Assembly (NCBI RefSeq): GCF_013618475.1
Contig: NZ_JABJVN010000007.1
Location: 88,926-152,925, forward strand
Origin: Saccharibacillus deserti
GTDB taxonomy: Bacteria > Bacillota > Bacilli > Paenibacillales > Paenibacillaceae
DNA length: 64,000 bases
Direction of reading: 5' to 3'
Of the stretch, positions 25,592 to 34,569 are shown one piece after another. The stretch's first letter is position 1; each line of letters opens with the position of its first letter. The translations under genes and the position numbers were made by a program. A model generated the notes under the pieces. The model was not told the origin of the DNA. It worked only from the letters and a program-made list of their open reading frames with translations, and searched no databases.

Positions 25592-26482
25592 TTATTCTTT
25601 TACCGAACCGAGCGTAATACCGTGAATGAAATAGCGCTGCAGGAAAGGATAGACGATCATGACCGGCAGCATGGCCACGAAGATCTTGGCGGCGTCGAGC
25701 GTCCGGTTGGACAGTTCCGACAGCCTGCGATACTGATCTTCGCTCATGGTAGACGGATCAACCGAGACGACCATCTGCTGAATGTAAGTCTGCAGCGGAT
25801 AATACTGCTCGCGCGTCATGAAGATCAGTCCGTAGAGGAATTCGTTCCAATGATACACGATGCTGAACAAGGTGATGGTCGCCAGAACGGGTACCGCCAG
25901 CGGCAGATAGATTTTGATGAGCGAATACCAGGGGCCGGCTCCGTCAACGAGTGCGGCTTCATCCAGCTCTTTGGGCAGATTCCGGAAAAAATTCACGGTT
26001 AAAATAACATTGAATACGAGCGTTTGCGCGCCTCCGACAAGAACAAGCGCCCAGATGCTGTTCAGCATTCCAAGCTGTTTTACCGTCAGATACAGAGGAA
26101 TAAGGCCGCCGTTGAACAGCATGCAGAAGACGAGAATCCACATCAGTATGCCGCGGGCTCTGAACTGCCTAGAAGTTCGGGAGAGCGGATAAGCCATCAG
26201 CAGCACCACGACAAAGTTGAGGGCGGCGCCAAGCGCTACCCGCTGAACCGAGATCCAGAAAGAACCGAAGAACTGCGTGTCTTTCAAAATCTGGGTATAG
26301 GCGTTCAGGTTGAAGCCGACCGGCCACAGCCAAACCTGGCCCGACGCCGCAGCGGAATTGGAGCTGAGCGACAAGACGAGCGTATACCAGATCGGCAGCA
26401 CGCAGGTCAGGGTGATTGTGATCAAAATGACGAGCAATCCGATATCCGTGAGGCGTGACCCCCAAGTTCTGTCCCGGATCAT
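25592..26482 (-). CDS. Carbohydrate ABC transporter permease (LplC/YtcP type)
   Basis: A 296-residue protein with six hydrophobic helices and the binding-protein-dependent permease loop EAALVDGAGPWYSLIKIYLPLA (EAA motif), which docks the ATPase. Family-specific segments are FCMLFNGGLIPLYLTVKQLGML and the end FLQRYFIHGITLGSVKE, typical of the YtcP/LplC group. With the preceding permease and the 567-residue lipoprotein it forms an importer for an oligosaccharide. No ATPase gene is present, so a shared MsmX-type ATPase encoded elsewhere is likely. It starts 20 nt after the upstream permease gene, with GGGAGGTG as ribosome site. Confidence 0.9.
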   Translation of the reverse strand: MIRDRTWGSRLTDIGLLVILITITLTCVLPIWYTLVLSLSSNSAAASGQVWLWPVGFNLNAYTQILKDTQFFGSFWISVQRVALGAALNFVVVLLMAYPLSRTSRQFRARGILMWILVFCMLFNGGLIPLYLTVKQLGMLNSIWALVLVGGAQTLVFNVILTVNFFRNLPKELDEAALVDGAGPWYSLIKIYLPLAVPVLATITLFSIVYHWNEFLYGLIFMTREQYYPLQTYIQQMVVSVDPSTMSEDQYRRLSELSNRTLDAAKIFVAMLPVMIVYPFLQRYFIHGITLGSVKE

Positions 26483-26502
26483 AAGCGCACCTCCCGTATG
26501 GA

Positions 26503-27393
26503 TTAGAAAATCCGATAATTGATCAGCCGGTAAGCCAGATAATAAGAGATGCTGATCAGAATGAATCCGATGACGGACTTCAGCAGCCCAACCGCGGTTG
26601 CCAGCTCGTACTGCAGGTTAAGCAGGCCCGTGCGGTATACCCAAGTATCGATAATGTCGCCGGTGGAATAAACGAGCGGATTGTACAGGTTGAAGATCTG
26701 GTCGAAGCCGGCGTTCAGCACGTTGCCGAGACTGAGCACGGCAAGCAGGACCACGGTCGTCTGGATGCCCGGGAGCGTAATATGCCACAAACTGCGCCAG
26801 CGGCCCGCACCATCCATGCCCGCCGCTTCGTACAGGGCAGGATTGATCCCCGTCAGTGCGGCCAGGTAGATAATCGTATTGAATCCGAATTCTTTCCAGA
26901 CATCGCTGCCGACCACCAACCACGGAAACAGCTCCGCCTGGGCAAAAAATAGCACGGGCTTGAAACCGAGCAGCGCTCCGAGCTGATTGATCGGACCATT
27001 GTACGAAAAGATATCCAATACGATGCCGCCGAGGATCACCCAGGAGAGGAAATGCGGCAGGTATACGACGGTCTGGATCCAGCGCTTAAGGATCATCTGG
27101 CGCAGCTCGTTGAGCATGAGCGCGAACACCAGCGGAACGACCAGGTTGGTGACGATTTTGAGTACGGCGATAATGAGCGTGTTGACGAAAACCTCACGGG
27201 TGTCCTTCAGCACGAACATATAGCGGAAATGTTCCAGCCCGGCCCAATCCGAGCCGAATATGCCTTTGCCGGGATTAAAATATTGAAAAGAGATCGCGAT
27301 TCCGAACATCGGAATGATGCTGAATACGATCAACCACAGATAGCCGGGCAGCAGCATCAGATAATAGTGTTTGTCGAAGCCTTTGATCCGCAT
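26503..27393 (-). CDS. Carbohydrate ABC transporter permease (LplB type)
   Basis: A 296-residue permease of the LplB/YtcP-partner group: YYLMLLPGYLWLIVFSIIPMFGIAISFQ at the N-terminus, the EAA loop YEAAGMDGAGRWRSLWHITLPGI, and the end SISYYLAYRLINYRIF, all characteristic. Six helices are predicted by eye. It pairs with the downstream permease to make the transmembrane channel. AAAGGAG lies upstream of the start. A hairpin at 27459-27494 separates it from the solute-binding gene and could lower its expression relative to the binding protein. Confidence 0.9.
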   Translation of the reverse strand: MRIKGFDKHYYLMLLPGYLWLIVFSIIPMFGIAISFQYFNPGKGIFGSDWAGLEHFRYMFVLKDTREVFVNTLIIAVLKIVTNLVVPLVFALMLNELRQMILKRWIQTVVYLPHFLSWVILGGIVLDIFSYNGPINQLGALLGFKPVLFFAQAELFPWLVVGSDVWKEFGFNTIIYLAALTGINPALYEAAGMDGAGRWRSLWHITLPGIQTTVVLLAVLSLGNVLNAGFDQIFNLYNPLVYSTGDIIDTWVYRTGLLNLQYELATAVGLLKSVIGFILISISYYLAYRLINYRIF

Positions 27394-27458
27394 CCGTCAA
27401 AACTCCTTTCCAAACGGGGATAGGCGCTGCATCGCTATCGAACGCCGCGGTAACGCCC

Positions 27459-27494
27459 CGTGGAGACCCTGTTCGGGGAATCGGGAGCGTTACC
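27459..27494 (-). promoter_or_regulatory. Intra-operon stem-loop between binding-protein and permease genes
   Basis: GGTAACGC (27459-27466) pairs with GCGTTACC (27487-27494), with CCCG/CGGGG pairing inside. No T-run follows. Such a hairpin commonly protects the binding-protein message; that function is inferred. Confidence 0.5.
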
Positions 27495-27515
27495 TCGGCT
27501 GAACGTTACCTGTGA

Positions 27516-29219
27516 CTATTGAAGCGCCTCGGCCACCTCTTTGGTAATCTGTTCGCCGCCTTGGCGTTTCCAGTCTTCGACAAACTGATCGAAGCTGTCG
27601 ATCGGAGCGACCCCCATTACGATTTTCAGGAACATTTCGTCTTCCATCTTCTTGAGATTGACCCAACGGCTTTCCATCAGCGGCGTCTGTTCGTAGATCA
27701 GGCTTTTGACTTTTTCCATCTCCGTCTCGACAAGCGGGTTGCCGCCGACCATCATCGAATAGGCACGGGTCCAGGCTCCCCAATCGGCGTCCGGCGTCCA
27801 GGTTTCGATATTCCATTTATCGTAGGGTTCCTGCTTGATGGTCTTGATCGAATCAAGATCCGAAGGCAGAAGTTTGTACGATCGGGCATCGGCAAAATCT
27901 TCTTTGGTTTTGGTGCCGGCGAGGACTTCCTTGACGGCTTTGTTCGTGAATTCGATCTCGTCCGAAGGCGCGAATACGACGCGAAGCGGATAGAAACCGG
28001 GTCCGCCTTTGCTCGGGTCGAACGTATTCTCCATCTCGTTCTTGAACAGATTGTTCAGCATCTTCATCGGAATTTCCGGATGCCCGTAATCTTTGCGTAC
28101 CACGACGAATTCGGTGGAAGGCGTTGCCGCATGCGGCTGGAAAGCTCCGTCTGCGTTAAGAGGCAGCGCGTAAGCCTGCCAGTCCGCTTTGGCGTTGTTC
28201 TTGACGGCATTGGTCAGCGGTCCGTAGCCCATCCACCAAGGAGCGAAGAAGATTCCCGATTTGCCGTTGATGATCGGTTCGTCCGAAGCGGCGCGCACCG
28301 CCATTTCGGGATCGATCAGCCCTTTGGCATAGAGGTCGCGAAGTCCCGCCAGCGCTTCTTTGGTCTCCGGCTGAATCGAACCGTAGACGGGGCTGCCTCC
28401 GTTGTCCAACCAGAAACCCGGGAAAGAACCGTAAGCGGAGAAGACCGGATCGAATCCGTACAGATTATTTTTCGACTCGAGGAAGTTCGCGTACATTTTG
28501 CCGTCTCCGCTTTGCGGGCCGGAAATGCCGATCGTGTCGGCAGAGCCGTTCCCATCCGGATCCTTTTCGACAAAAGCCCGGGCGACCGTCTCCAGCTCTT
28601 CCATCGACTTGGGAGGTTCAAGGCCCAATTTGTCCAGCCAGTCCTGGCGAATCCACATGATATGAATGCCGTCCGCGTCGGCCTGCACGCCGGGAATCGC
28701 GTACATTTTGCCGTCGAACGTAACGGATTTCAACGCTACGCCGTTTGTTTTTTCGATAATGTCCTTGATTTCGGGAGAAGCGTAGCGGTTATAGACCTCC
28801 GTCAGATCGGCGAGCTGGCCGGCGGCGACCATCTGCCGAAGTTCGACGGCATTGACCACGAGAGCGTCGGGCAGATCGTTGCTGGCAATCGCCAAACTGA
28901 TCTTCTGGCGCATGTTGGCGGCCGAAGCGGTAAAAGCATGTTCGACCTGTACATTCAGCGCTTCTTTGACCTGCCGCGTATACTGATTGTCCAGCGGCGT
29001 GTCGCCGGCCGGCAGGTCTTTGTCCGTCGGGTCCACCTGCATGCCGATCGAGATTGTCGTCGGTTCGTCGTAACGTCCATAAGGATCGGCCGGCTCGCTG
29101 TTTGGCGCTGCGGCTTCCCCGGCTGCCGGTTCGGCAGATTTTTCCGGGCTGCCGCAGGCTCCGAGCATCAAAGCGGCCGACAATAAAACCATCCCTGTCA
29201 TCGAGACTTTTCGCTTCAT
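27516..29219 (-). CDS. Extracellular sugar-binding lipoprotein (LplA type)
   Basis: A 567-residue lipoprotein: signal MKRKVSMTGMVLLSAALMLGAC with lipobox LGAC, then an Ala/Glu/Pro-rich tether and a SBP_bac_1-type domain (LADLTEVYNRYASPEIKDI, GVQADADGIHIMWIRQDWLDKLGL). Length and the segment MLNNLFKNEMENTFDPSKGGPGFYPL fit the large binding proteins of Paenibacillus Lpl/YtcQ systems, which capture oligosaccharides derived from plant polysaccharides. The substrate cannot be read from sequence. It is the first gene of the three-gene transporter unit and lies downstream of the kinase-regulator pair; a cre-like site precedes it. Confidence 0.9.
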   Translation of the reverse strand: MKRKVSMTGMVLLSAALMLGACGSPEKSAEPAAGEAAAPNSEPADPYGRYDEPTTISIGMQVDPTDKDLPAGDTPLDNQYTRQVKEALNVQVEHAFTASAANMRQKISLAIASNDLPDALVVNAVELRQMVAAGQLADLTEVYNRYASPEIKDIIEKTNGVALKSVTFDGKMYAIPGVQADADGIHIMWIRQDWLDKLGLEPPKSMEELETVARAFVEKDPDGNGSADTIGISGPQSGDGKMYANFLESKNNLYGFDPVFSAYGSFPGFWLDNGGSPVYGSIQPETKEALAGLRDLYAKGLIDPEMAVRAASDEPIINGKSGIFFAPWWMGYGPLTNAVKNNAKADWQAYALPLNADGAFQPHAATPSTEFVVVRKDYGHPEIPMKMLNNLFKNEMENTFDPSKGGPGFYPLRVVFAPSDEIEFTNKAVKEVLAGTKTKEDFADARSYKLLPSDLDSIKTIKQEPYDKWNIETWTPDADWGAWTRAYSMMVGGNPLVETEMEKVKSLIYEQTPLMESRWVNLKKMEDEMFLKIVMGVAPIDSFDQFVEDWKRQGGEQITKEVAEALQ

Positions 29220-29274
29220 GACGTTCCCCTTCTTTCTGTAGAAGATTAATGAAGATAGGTATAATCTAACACGA

Positions 29275-29289
29275 AGAAACCGCTTTCAT
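29275..29289 (-). promoter_or_regulatory. Candidate cre (CcpA) site upstream of the sugar transporter
   Basis: On the minus strand ATGAAAGCGGTTTCT matches WTGAAARCGYTTWNN with one mismatch. It is 56-70 bp before the binding-protein start and overlaps the terminator arm of the preceding regulator gene, so the match could be coincidental. Confidence 0.35.
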
Positions 29290-29303
29290 GGATAGAAAGC
29301 GGT
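29279..29303 (-). terminator. Terminator after the response-regulator gene
   Basis: On the minus strand ACCGCTTTC, loop TATCCAT, GAAAGCGGT, followed by TTCTTCG. The T-run is interrupted, so some read-through into the transporter genes is possible. Confidence 0.55.
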
Positions 29304-29373
29304 CTTGGGTCTGGTAAGGAAAATGCACGCAATTCGGACATAAGAAGCGGATGTCGGACAAGTCTCTACCCTT

Positions 29374-30807
29374 CTAGCGGACATTTGTCCCCTCGGGCAG
29401 ATGCCGCTGCCGAAATTCGCTCGGAAGAAGACCGGTCTGCTCCCGGAAAATACGGCTAAAGTATTTCTCATCCGTATAGCCGGTCCGTTCGGCAACCCAT
29501 TGCACGGTCTTGCGCGTCTCGGCCAGCAGGGTGCAGGCCCGGTCGATTCGCTGCTGCCGTACGTATTCGTTAAACGTGATGCCGAAAATATCGCGGAAGC
29601 ATTGGCTGAAGTAGCTGCGGCTCATGTTGACTTCCCGGGCCAGCTGCCCCGCCTGCAGCGGCTCGGACAGCCTTGCGTGGACCAGAGCCGCGGCGCGCGT
29701 CACGCTGGCACGAACTTCGATGGAATAAAGCCTGGATCCCAGAGCCGTACCCAGCTGTTCACGCGCCTGTCGCATGAACTTTTCCGTCTCGAACCAGGAG
29801 TCCAGCCGTTCGGGCGGTTCCAGACGGCTGCCGGAGACCGCTTCGTAGACCGCATTCCAGGCGTATCCCCAGCTGAGCAGCTCGCCGTGAAGTCTCGGAG
29901 ACGGAAGACGCAGAGCGGCGAGATCCGCCAGCAGCGCTTCGAACGATCCGGCGTCGTATACCCAATCCAACCGGGAACCGCGCAGACGTATCTCCTGCAA
30001 ATTCCGCATGTGCGTCTCGGCGAGAGTGGGACACTGCGTATCGGGCTCTGTTTGCGTCTCGGCCAGATTCAGCACATAAGCACGTTTGTCCGGCCGCCTT
30101 GCATAGAACCATTCTTCATCCAGATAAGCCGACAGTCCGGCGGATATTTCGGAGATTCCCAGGCCCCGCAGACCGCTTAAACGAAGGATGCGGCAGTCCG
30201 ATTCCGGATTCAGGGCCTTGTTCAGCAAGCCGGCCAACTGCTCGTCCTCCGTGGAATTGGCGGCCAGCCATGCCGCGAGATGGGGCACGGTCTTGAAATG
30301 GGGCGGCCGGAACTCCTCGGAAACGAAGCGGACCGCGTGCTGAAGTTCCGCCGTGTTTGCGCCAATCAGCGCATAGCCGGTATCGGCCGGCAGCTGATTT
30401 TCGAATGCAGGAGTATCCTTGCTGTGTTCGCTGTCGATGCGCGAGCGGATGCGCCCCAACACTTCCTCGAAGCGTTCTTCTTCCAACTGGACCTTGGCGA
30501 TATAGTCGATTGCCCCCAGCCGAAGAGCCTCCTGTACATAAGAAAAATCCTGATGCAGGGTCAGCACGACAATAAATATCCGGGGATAACGTTTTCGAAC
30601 ACTGCGCATCAATTCGAGCCCGGACATGACGGGCATGGCGAGGTCGGTCAGCAGCAGATCGACTTCGTGGGTTTCGAGAAACTCCAGCGCTTTTTCTCCG
30701 TTACGGGCTTCGCCGACGACGCGCAGTCCAAACTCGGCCCACGGCATGGTTGAAATCAATCCCTGACGCACAAGCTTGTCATCATCCACTACCAGCACGT
30801 TTAACAT
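29374..30807 (-). CDS. AraC-type response regulator (YesN-like)
   Basis: A 477-residue two-component regulator. The N-terminal receiver has VLVVDDDKLVRQG with acidic residues, the phospho-acceptor Asp in LLLTDLAMPVMSG (~residue 55) and the Lys in DYIAKVQLEE. A ~240-residue middle region is not recognised. The C-terminal AraC domain has two helix-turn-helix units (LSEPLQAGQLAREVNMSRSYFSQCFRDIFG; KTVQWVAERTGYTDEKYFSRIFREQTGLLPSEFR, ends given). Start 30807 was chosen because AAGGAGGAAT lies 8 nt upstream. It overlaps the kinase gene by 26 nt and probably activates the downstream transporter genes. Confidence 0.92.
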   Translation of the reverse strand: MLNVLVVDDDKLVRQGLISTMPWAEFGLRVVGEARNGEKALEFLETHEVDLLLTDLAMPVMSGLELMRSVRKRYPRIFIVVLTLHQDFSYVQEALRLGAIDYIAKVQLEEERFEEVLGRIRSRIDSEHSKDTPAFENQLPADTGYALIGANTAELQHAVRFVSEEFRPPHFKTVPHLAAWLAANSTEDEQLAGLLNKALNPESDCRILRLSGLRGLGISEISAGLSAYLDEEWFYARRPDKRAYVLNLAETQTEPDTQCPTLAETHMRNLQEIRLRGSRLDWVYDAGSFEALLADLAALRLPSPRLHGELLSWGYAWNAVYEAVSGSRLEPPERLDSWFETEKFMRQAREQLGTALGSRLYSIEVRASVTRAAALVHARLSEPLQAGQLAREVNMSRSYFSQCFRDIFGITFNEYVRQQRIDRACTLLAETRKTVQWVAERTGYTDEKYFSRIFREQTGLLPSEFRQRHLPEGTNVR

Positions 30808-32599
30808 CCGTCGATTCCTCCTTGTCTGGCGGGTCCGTCTCATCCGGCAGCAGAAGACGAACCGCGGTTCCTTGGCCCAATACGCTTTCCAGCCGAAGCT
30901 GCGCCCGTCCTTCGTAATACGATTCGATCATCCGCTTGACGTAGTTCATTCCGATCCCCATACCGACTTTTTCGTGAGCGGGATTTTGTTCGTCCAACAG
31001 CCTCCGGATTTCCGCTTCGGCAATGCCGCCTCCGTTGTCGCGAATCATCAGCTCGATCATTCCGTATTCGCGTTTGACGTCCACCTGGATATGCCCTTCG
31101 TCGTCCAGGCCGTGGTACAGCGCATTCTCGACAAGCGGCTGCAGAATGAACCGCGGAACCGGAACGTCGAGCACCTTATCTTCGACCCGGATGCGTACAT
31201 CGAAATCGAAATCGTACCGGATCTGCTGCAGAATCAGATATTGGCGCAGCGAGTCGATCTCTTCCCGAATGGTCGATACCTGCCCCAGCTTGCCAAGATT
31301 GTAATACAGTAGGCGGTTCAAAGAAACAAGCAGTTTGTCGATTTCTTTTTGTCCGTTGATGACCGCCAGCCAATGCGCCGTGTCCAGCGTATTCATCAAA
31401 AAGTGCGGGTTGATCTGGTACAGCAGTTTTTCCACTTCGAGATCCGCGCGCCGCTTCTCCTTCTGCTCCACTTCATGGATCAGCCCGGCAATCTGATGCT
31501 TCATATGATGGAACTGCTGCTGCAGGTATTGGAATTCCGGAATCCGGCTGGGCGGGGAGGGGGTGTCGAAACGGCTTCCGATCACATCGTTCATCTCGCG
31601 ATTGAAGCGGTTGAGCGGCTCGTATACCATTTTCCACAGCAGCCCGGCCGTTCCGAGCCCCACGGCAAGAAACAGGAGGAGCAGCATCGTCATGATCTGG
31701 ATCCAGCGGCGTTTTTCGGCTTCGTAATCGCTCTTGGGAATCAGCGAGACGATGCTCCACCCCTGGGTGCTTGTGCCTTTGAACCAATAATAATCGCCTT
31801 CGAGTCCCGAAGAAGGAGCATCCCGACCGTGGGGCTCGCCGGAGTGCGCATCGGGACGGAAAAACCCGTTCTCCGCGAAAATTTCGGGCAGCTCACTGTA
31901 AGCGATCCGCCCCGGGTTATCCAAAATGAGATGCGAAGAGGTCTTGACGATATTATCGCTGTCCAGAATATTCTGCGTTAGTTTGAAACCGGATTCCATA
32001 TAGACATAGACATTGTCGCGGCCCGGCAGATTTACCTTCCTCAATGCCGACAGTACGTATTGATCGTTGAAGCGGTCTTTGCTGATATGCGGACCGTAAT
32101 AGGAAATGCCGTAATAACCCGCCAGAAGAGGAAGGTCTTCGGGAGAGAAACGTCCTCTCAGTCCGGCGTTTGCGAAAAGCACGCGATTCTCGTCCGCCAG
32201 ATGGTACATCACGAAGCCCGTTGTCGGATTGGTGAAAGTGATCAGGTTGAGCTCGCTTTGGATAGCTTCGATCAGGGCGGCCCGATCATATGCCTGCTCG
32301 GCCGCCAGATACTGTTCCAGCAGTTTGCCTACGCTTCCCGGATAAGCCAACTGCTGCGAGACGTGATTGAGATTGCTGATCGTATTCTCAAGCGAGAGCT
32401 GGACTTGATGCAGATTGCTCTGTACGCCCGAGTGCAGATTGTCGGCGAGAATGACGGAAATGGTGCGGTGCGAGACCAGCGTCGTGATGACGAACGGAAT
32501 AACGATGCCCGCCGCGAAGATCAGAATAATGCGCTTTTTCAACGTAAGACGTTCCCGTTTCGGCCGCGGCGGGCGCCTGCGGCGAAGCCAACCTGTCAT
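30782..32599 (-). CDS. Sensor histidine kinase (YesM-like, His_kinase/HATPase)
   Basis: A 605-residue membrane kinase. Order: basic N-terminus, first helix (~24-44), extracellular sensor of ~250 residues, second helix (~287-308), HAMP linker (VYEPLNRFNREMNDVIGSRF), His_kinase domain with the phosphorylated His in LLYQINPHFLMNTLDTAHWL, and an ATPase with QPLVENALYHGLD, IRDNGGGI and GIGMNYVKRMI. This group senses sugars outside the cell and phosphorylates YesN-type regulators. Start 32599 has GGAGGGA 11 nt upstream; an earlier ATG (32632) has none. It overlaps the regulator gene, so both are co-translated. Confidence 0.92.
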   Translation of the reverse strand: MTGWLRRRRPPRPKRERLTLKKRIILIFAAGIVIPFVITTLVSHRTISVILADNLHSGVQSNLHQVQLSLENTISNLNHVSQQLAYPGSVGKLLEQYLAAEQAYDRAALIEAIQSELNLITFTNPTTGFVMYHLADENRVLFANAGLRGRFSPEDLPLLAGYYGISYYGPHISKDRFNDQYVLSALRKVNLPGRDNVYVYMESGFKLTQNILDSDNIVKTSSHLILDNPGRIAYSELPEIFAENGFFRPDAHSGEPHGRDAPSSGLEGDYYWFKGTSTQGWSIVSLIPKSDYEAEKRRWIQIMTMLLLLFLAVGLGTAGLLWKMVYEPLNRFNREMNDVIGSRFDTPSPPSRIPEFQYLQQQFHHMKHQIAGLIHEVEQKEKRRADLEVEKLLYQINPHFLMNTLDTAHWLAVINGQKEIDKLLVSLNRLLYYNLGKLGQVSTIREEIDSLRQYLILQQIRYDFDFDVRIRVEDKVLDVPVPRFILQPLVENALYHGLDDEGHIQVDVKREYGMIELMIRDNGGGIAEAEIRRLLDEQNPAHEKVGMGIGMNYVKRMIESYYEGRAQLRLESVLGQGTAVRLLLPDETDPPDKEESTDVKRAGSG

Positions 32600-32730
32600 A
32601 GCATGACCGTCCCTCCTTCCGGAATCACTCAAATTGTAACGGATGCGGCAAAGCTCTGCAATTTGGAAATTGGGGGACTCTCCGGTCCGGTCGTCCGGAC
32701 AGAACCGCGGGGAAAGGAGGAAGAAAAAGA

Positions 32731-32760
32731 CCCCGTTCGACGCAGCTGCGTAAAACGGGG
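32731..32760 (-). terminator. Terminator of hisJ
   Basis: On the minus strand CCCCGTT and ACGCAGCTGCGT arms close on AACGGGG, followed by TCTTTTTC. It lies 59 nt past the hisJ stop. Confidence 0.75.
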
Positions 32761-32818
32761 ACTTGAAATAGATCCAGGTGCGAATAAGGAGATTTCGAGC
32801 CGCCGGGCCAGCCGCGTC

Positions 32819-33628
32819 TTACAGGGGAACCGCTACCGGCTTGCGCTGTTTGACGTAGATCCATTCCTTGAATCCGATCTCCCGCAGCTTCGCGGCGACG
32901 GCCTCGAAGTCTTCGCCGACCCGGGAAGGTTTATGGGCGTCGGAGCCGAAGGAAATCGAGACCCCGTAGTGAAGCGCCCGCTCGAGAATGGCGTCCGACG
33001 GATACCAGCCTCCGCAGTGCTTGGTGCCGCCGGAGGTGTTGACTTCGATCGCAAGGCCGAGCTCTCCGATCGTCTTGAGCGCCGAATCTACGGCTTCCGG
33101 GGCCGGGATATCGGCGAAAGCCGGATAATAGCCTTTCATGGCATCGATATGGCCGAGAATCTGGAACATGCCGCTGCGCGCGGAAGCTTCGATCAGGCGG
33201 TAATATTCTTTTTTCGCTTCGACCGCAAGTTCTGCCGGAACGTCCTGCCAGCGGTTGCGGTCAAAGATACTTTTGCCGCCGCTGATATGCACGGAACCGA
33301 TGACGTAATCGAACGGATAACGCTCGATCGCTTCGCGGTAAACGCGTTCGTGATCGATAAAATAATCCGATTCGATGCCCAGCAGCACATCGATCCGGCC
33401 TTCGTATTCTTTTTTGAGGGCCAGCACTTCTTCCACGTAAGCGCCGAGTTCGAGTCTCGACATGGCGACCGTCGGAACCGGATGGTCCAGCGGACTGAAC
33501 AAATGCGGCATATGATCGGAGATTCCGATCACGGACAGACCTTCGCGGATAGCGGCTTCGATATAATCCCGAATATCGCCGTCCGCATGCCCGCAGCGAT
33601 AGTGATGGGTATGCAGGTCGAACTTCAT
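32819..33628 (-). CDS. hisJ: Histidinol-phosphatase, PHP family
   Basis: A 269-residue PHP-domain phosphoesterase of the length of B. subtilis HisJ (268). Metal-binding motifs run in order: DLHTHHYRCGHA, VIGISDHMPHLF, GIESDYF, YVIGSVHISGG, ILGHIDAMKGY and SFGSDAHKPSRVGEDF. By family knowledge it hydrolyses L-histidinol phosphate to histidinol, the penultimate stage of histidine synthesis. It stands away from other his genes. AAGGAG lies upstream of the ATG. A related sugar or polyphosphate phosphatase cannot be excluded, but the motif set fits HisJ/HisK best. Confidence 0.85.
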   Translation of the reverse strand: MKFDLHTHHYRCGHADGDIRDYIEAAIREGLSVIGISDHMPHLFSPLDHPVPTVAMSRLELGAYVEEVLALKKEYEGRIDVLLGIESDYFIDHERVYREAIERYPFDYVIGSVHISGGKSIFDRNRWQDVPAELAVEAKKEYYRLIEASARSGMFQILGHIDAMKGYYPAFADIPAPEAVDSALKTIGELGLAIEVNTSGGTKHCGGWYPSDAILERALHYGVSISFGSDAHKPSRVGEDFEAVAAKLREIGFKEWIYVKQRKPVAVPL

Positions 33629-33666
33629 GGACGGATGCTCCTTTGCTTCATTAAGATGGGAAGCTT

Positions 33667-34569
33667 TTATTCGGACCCGATGAACTGCGTTTCGGGCATT
33701 CCTTTGAGATCGGCCAGGAATTGGCGTATGGCGGAATTCAGATATTTGCCCGACCGGTAGATAACGCCGACCGGGTGGCTGACTTCGAACTCGGTCAGCG
33801 GCAGCATGATCAGCGAGCCCTGACGGACTTCCCGCGCAATCGACAGCTTCGAGATGACGGCTGCGCCCAGATCGAGCTCTACCATCCGTTTGACTTCTTC
33901 GCTGCTGGAGAGTTCCATCGCAACGCGGGGAACAATCCCGTGCTGCTTGAACACCTGCTCGACGAAACGCCGCCCCACCGTATCCGGAGACAGCATCACA
34001 AGAGGAACGTTTTTTAAATCTTCGATCGAAACCTTGGACTTGTGCGCCAGTTCGTTCTTGGGCGAGACCACCAATTCGAACGTATCGTAATAGAGGACGG
34101 AGGTTTCCAGATCGGGATTGCGTTCGATCAGATAACCGATCCCGATATCGACCGAGCCGTTCTCGACCAGACTGTAGATCTGCGAAGAAGGCATCGATTG
34201 GATACTGGTCTGGATCAGCGGGAACTGGTTTTGAAAATAGGACAAAACGCGCGGCAGAATTTGCATGGCGATGGAAGTGGTCGTGCCCAGCATAATATGG
34301 CCCTGGGGCGTTTCTTCGAGGTCGGTCATTTTCTGCTTCAGTTCCTCCACGACGGAAAGCACGCGCTCCGCATGTTCGAGGAATACCAGACCCCGATCGG
34401 TCAGCGTCACAGGCTGGCTGCGATCGACGAGAACGGTCTTGAATTCGTCTTCCAGGCTTTTGATCTGTGCGGAAACGGCAGGCTGCGTCAGATTGAGCAG
34501 TTCCCCGGCTTTGCGGAAACTCATCGTTTTCGAGATGGTTACGAGCGTCTCCAGCTGACTCATATTCAT
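33667..34569 (-). CDS. LysR-family transcriptional regulator
   Basis: A 300-residue regulator with the N-terminal winged HTH MSQLETLVTISKTMSFRKAGELLNLTQPAVSAQIKSLE and a LysR substrate-binding domain (GHIMLGTTTSIAMQILPRVLSYFQNQFP, VSPKNELAHKSK). It should bind DNA as a tetramer and respond to a small metabolite. Start 34569 was chosen because GGGAGGAG lies 7 nt upstream; a longer frame to 34635 adds 22 residues without homology. No divergent structural gene lies next to it, so the target is not evident; a regulator of a CysL/CbbR-like type is possible. Confidence 0.9.
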   Translation of the reverse strand: MNMSQLETLVTISKTMSFRKAGELLNLTQPAVSAQIKSLEDEFKTVLVDRSQPVTLTDRGLVFLEHAERVLSVVEELKQKMTDLEETPQGHIMLGTTTSIAMQILPRVLSYFQNQFPLIQTSIQSMPSSQIYSLVENGSVDIGIGYLIERNPDLETSVLYYDTFELVVSPKNELAHKSKVSIEDLKNVPLVMLSPDTVGRRFVEQVFKQHGIVPRVAMELSSSEEVKRMVELDLGAAVISKLSIAREVRQGSLIMLPLTEFEVSHPVGVIYRSGKYLNSAIRQFLADLKGMPETQFIGSE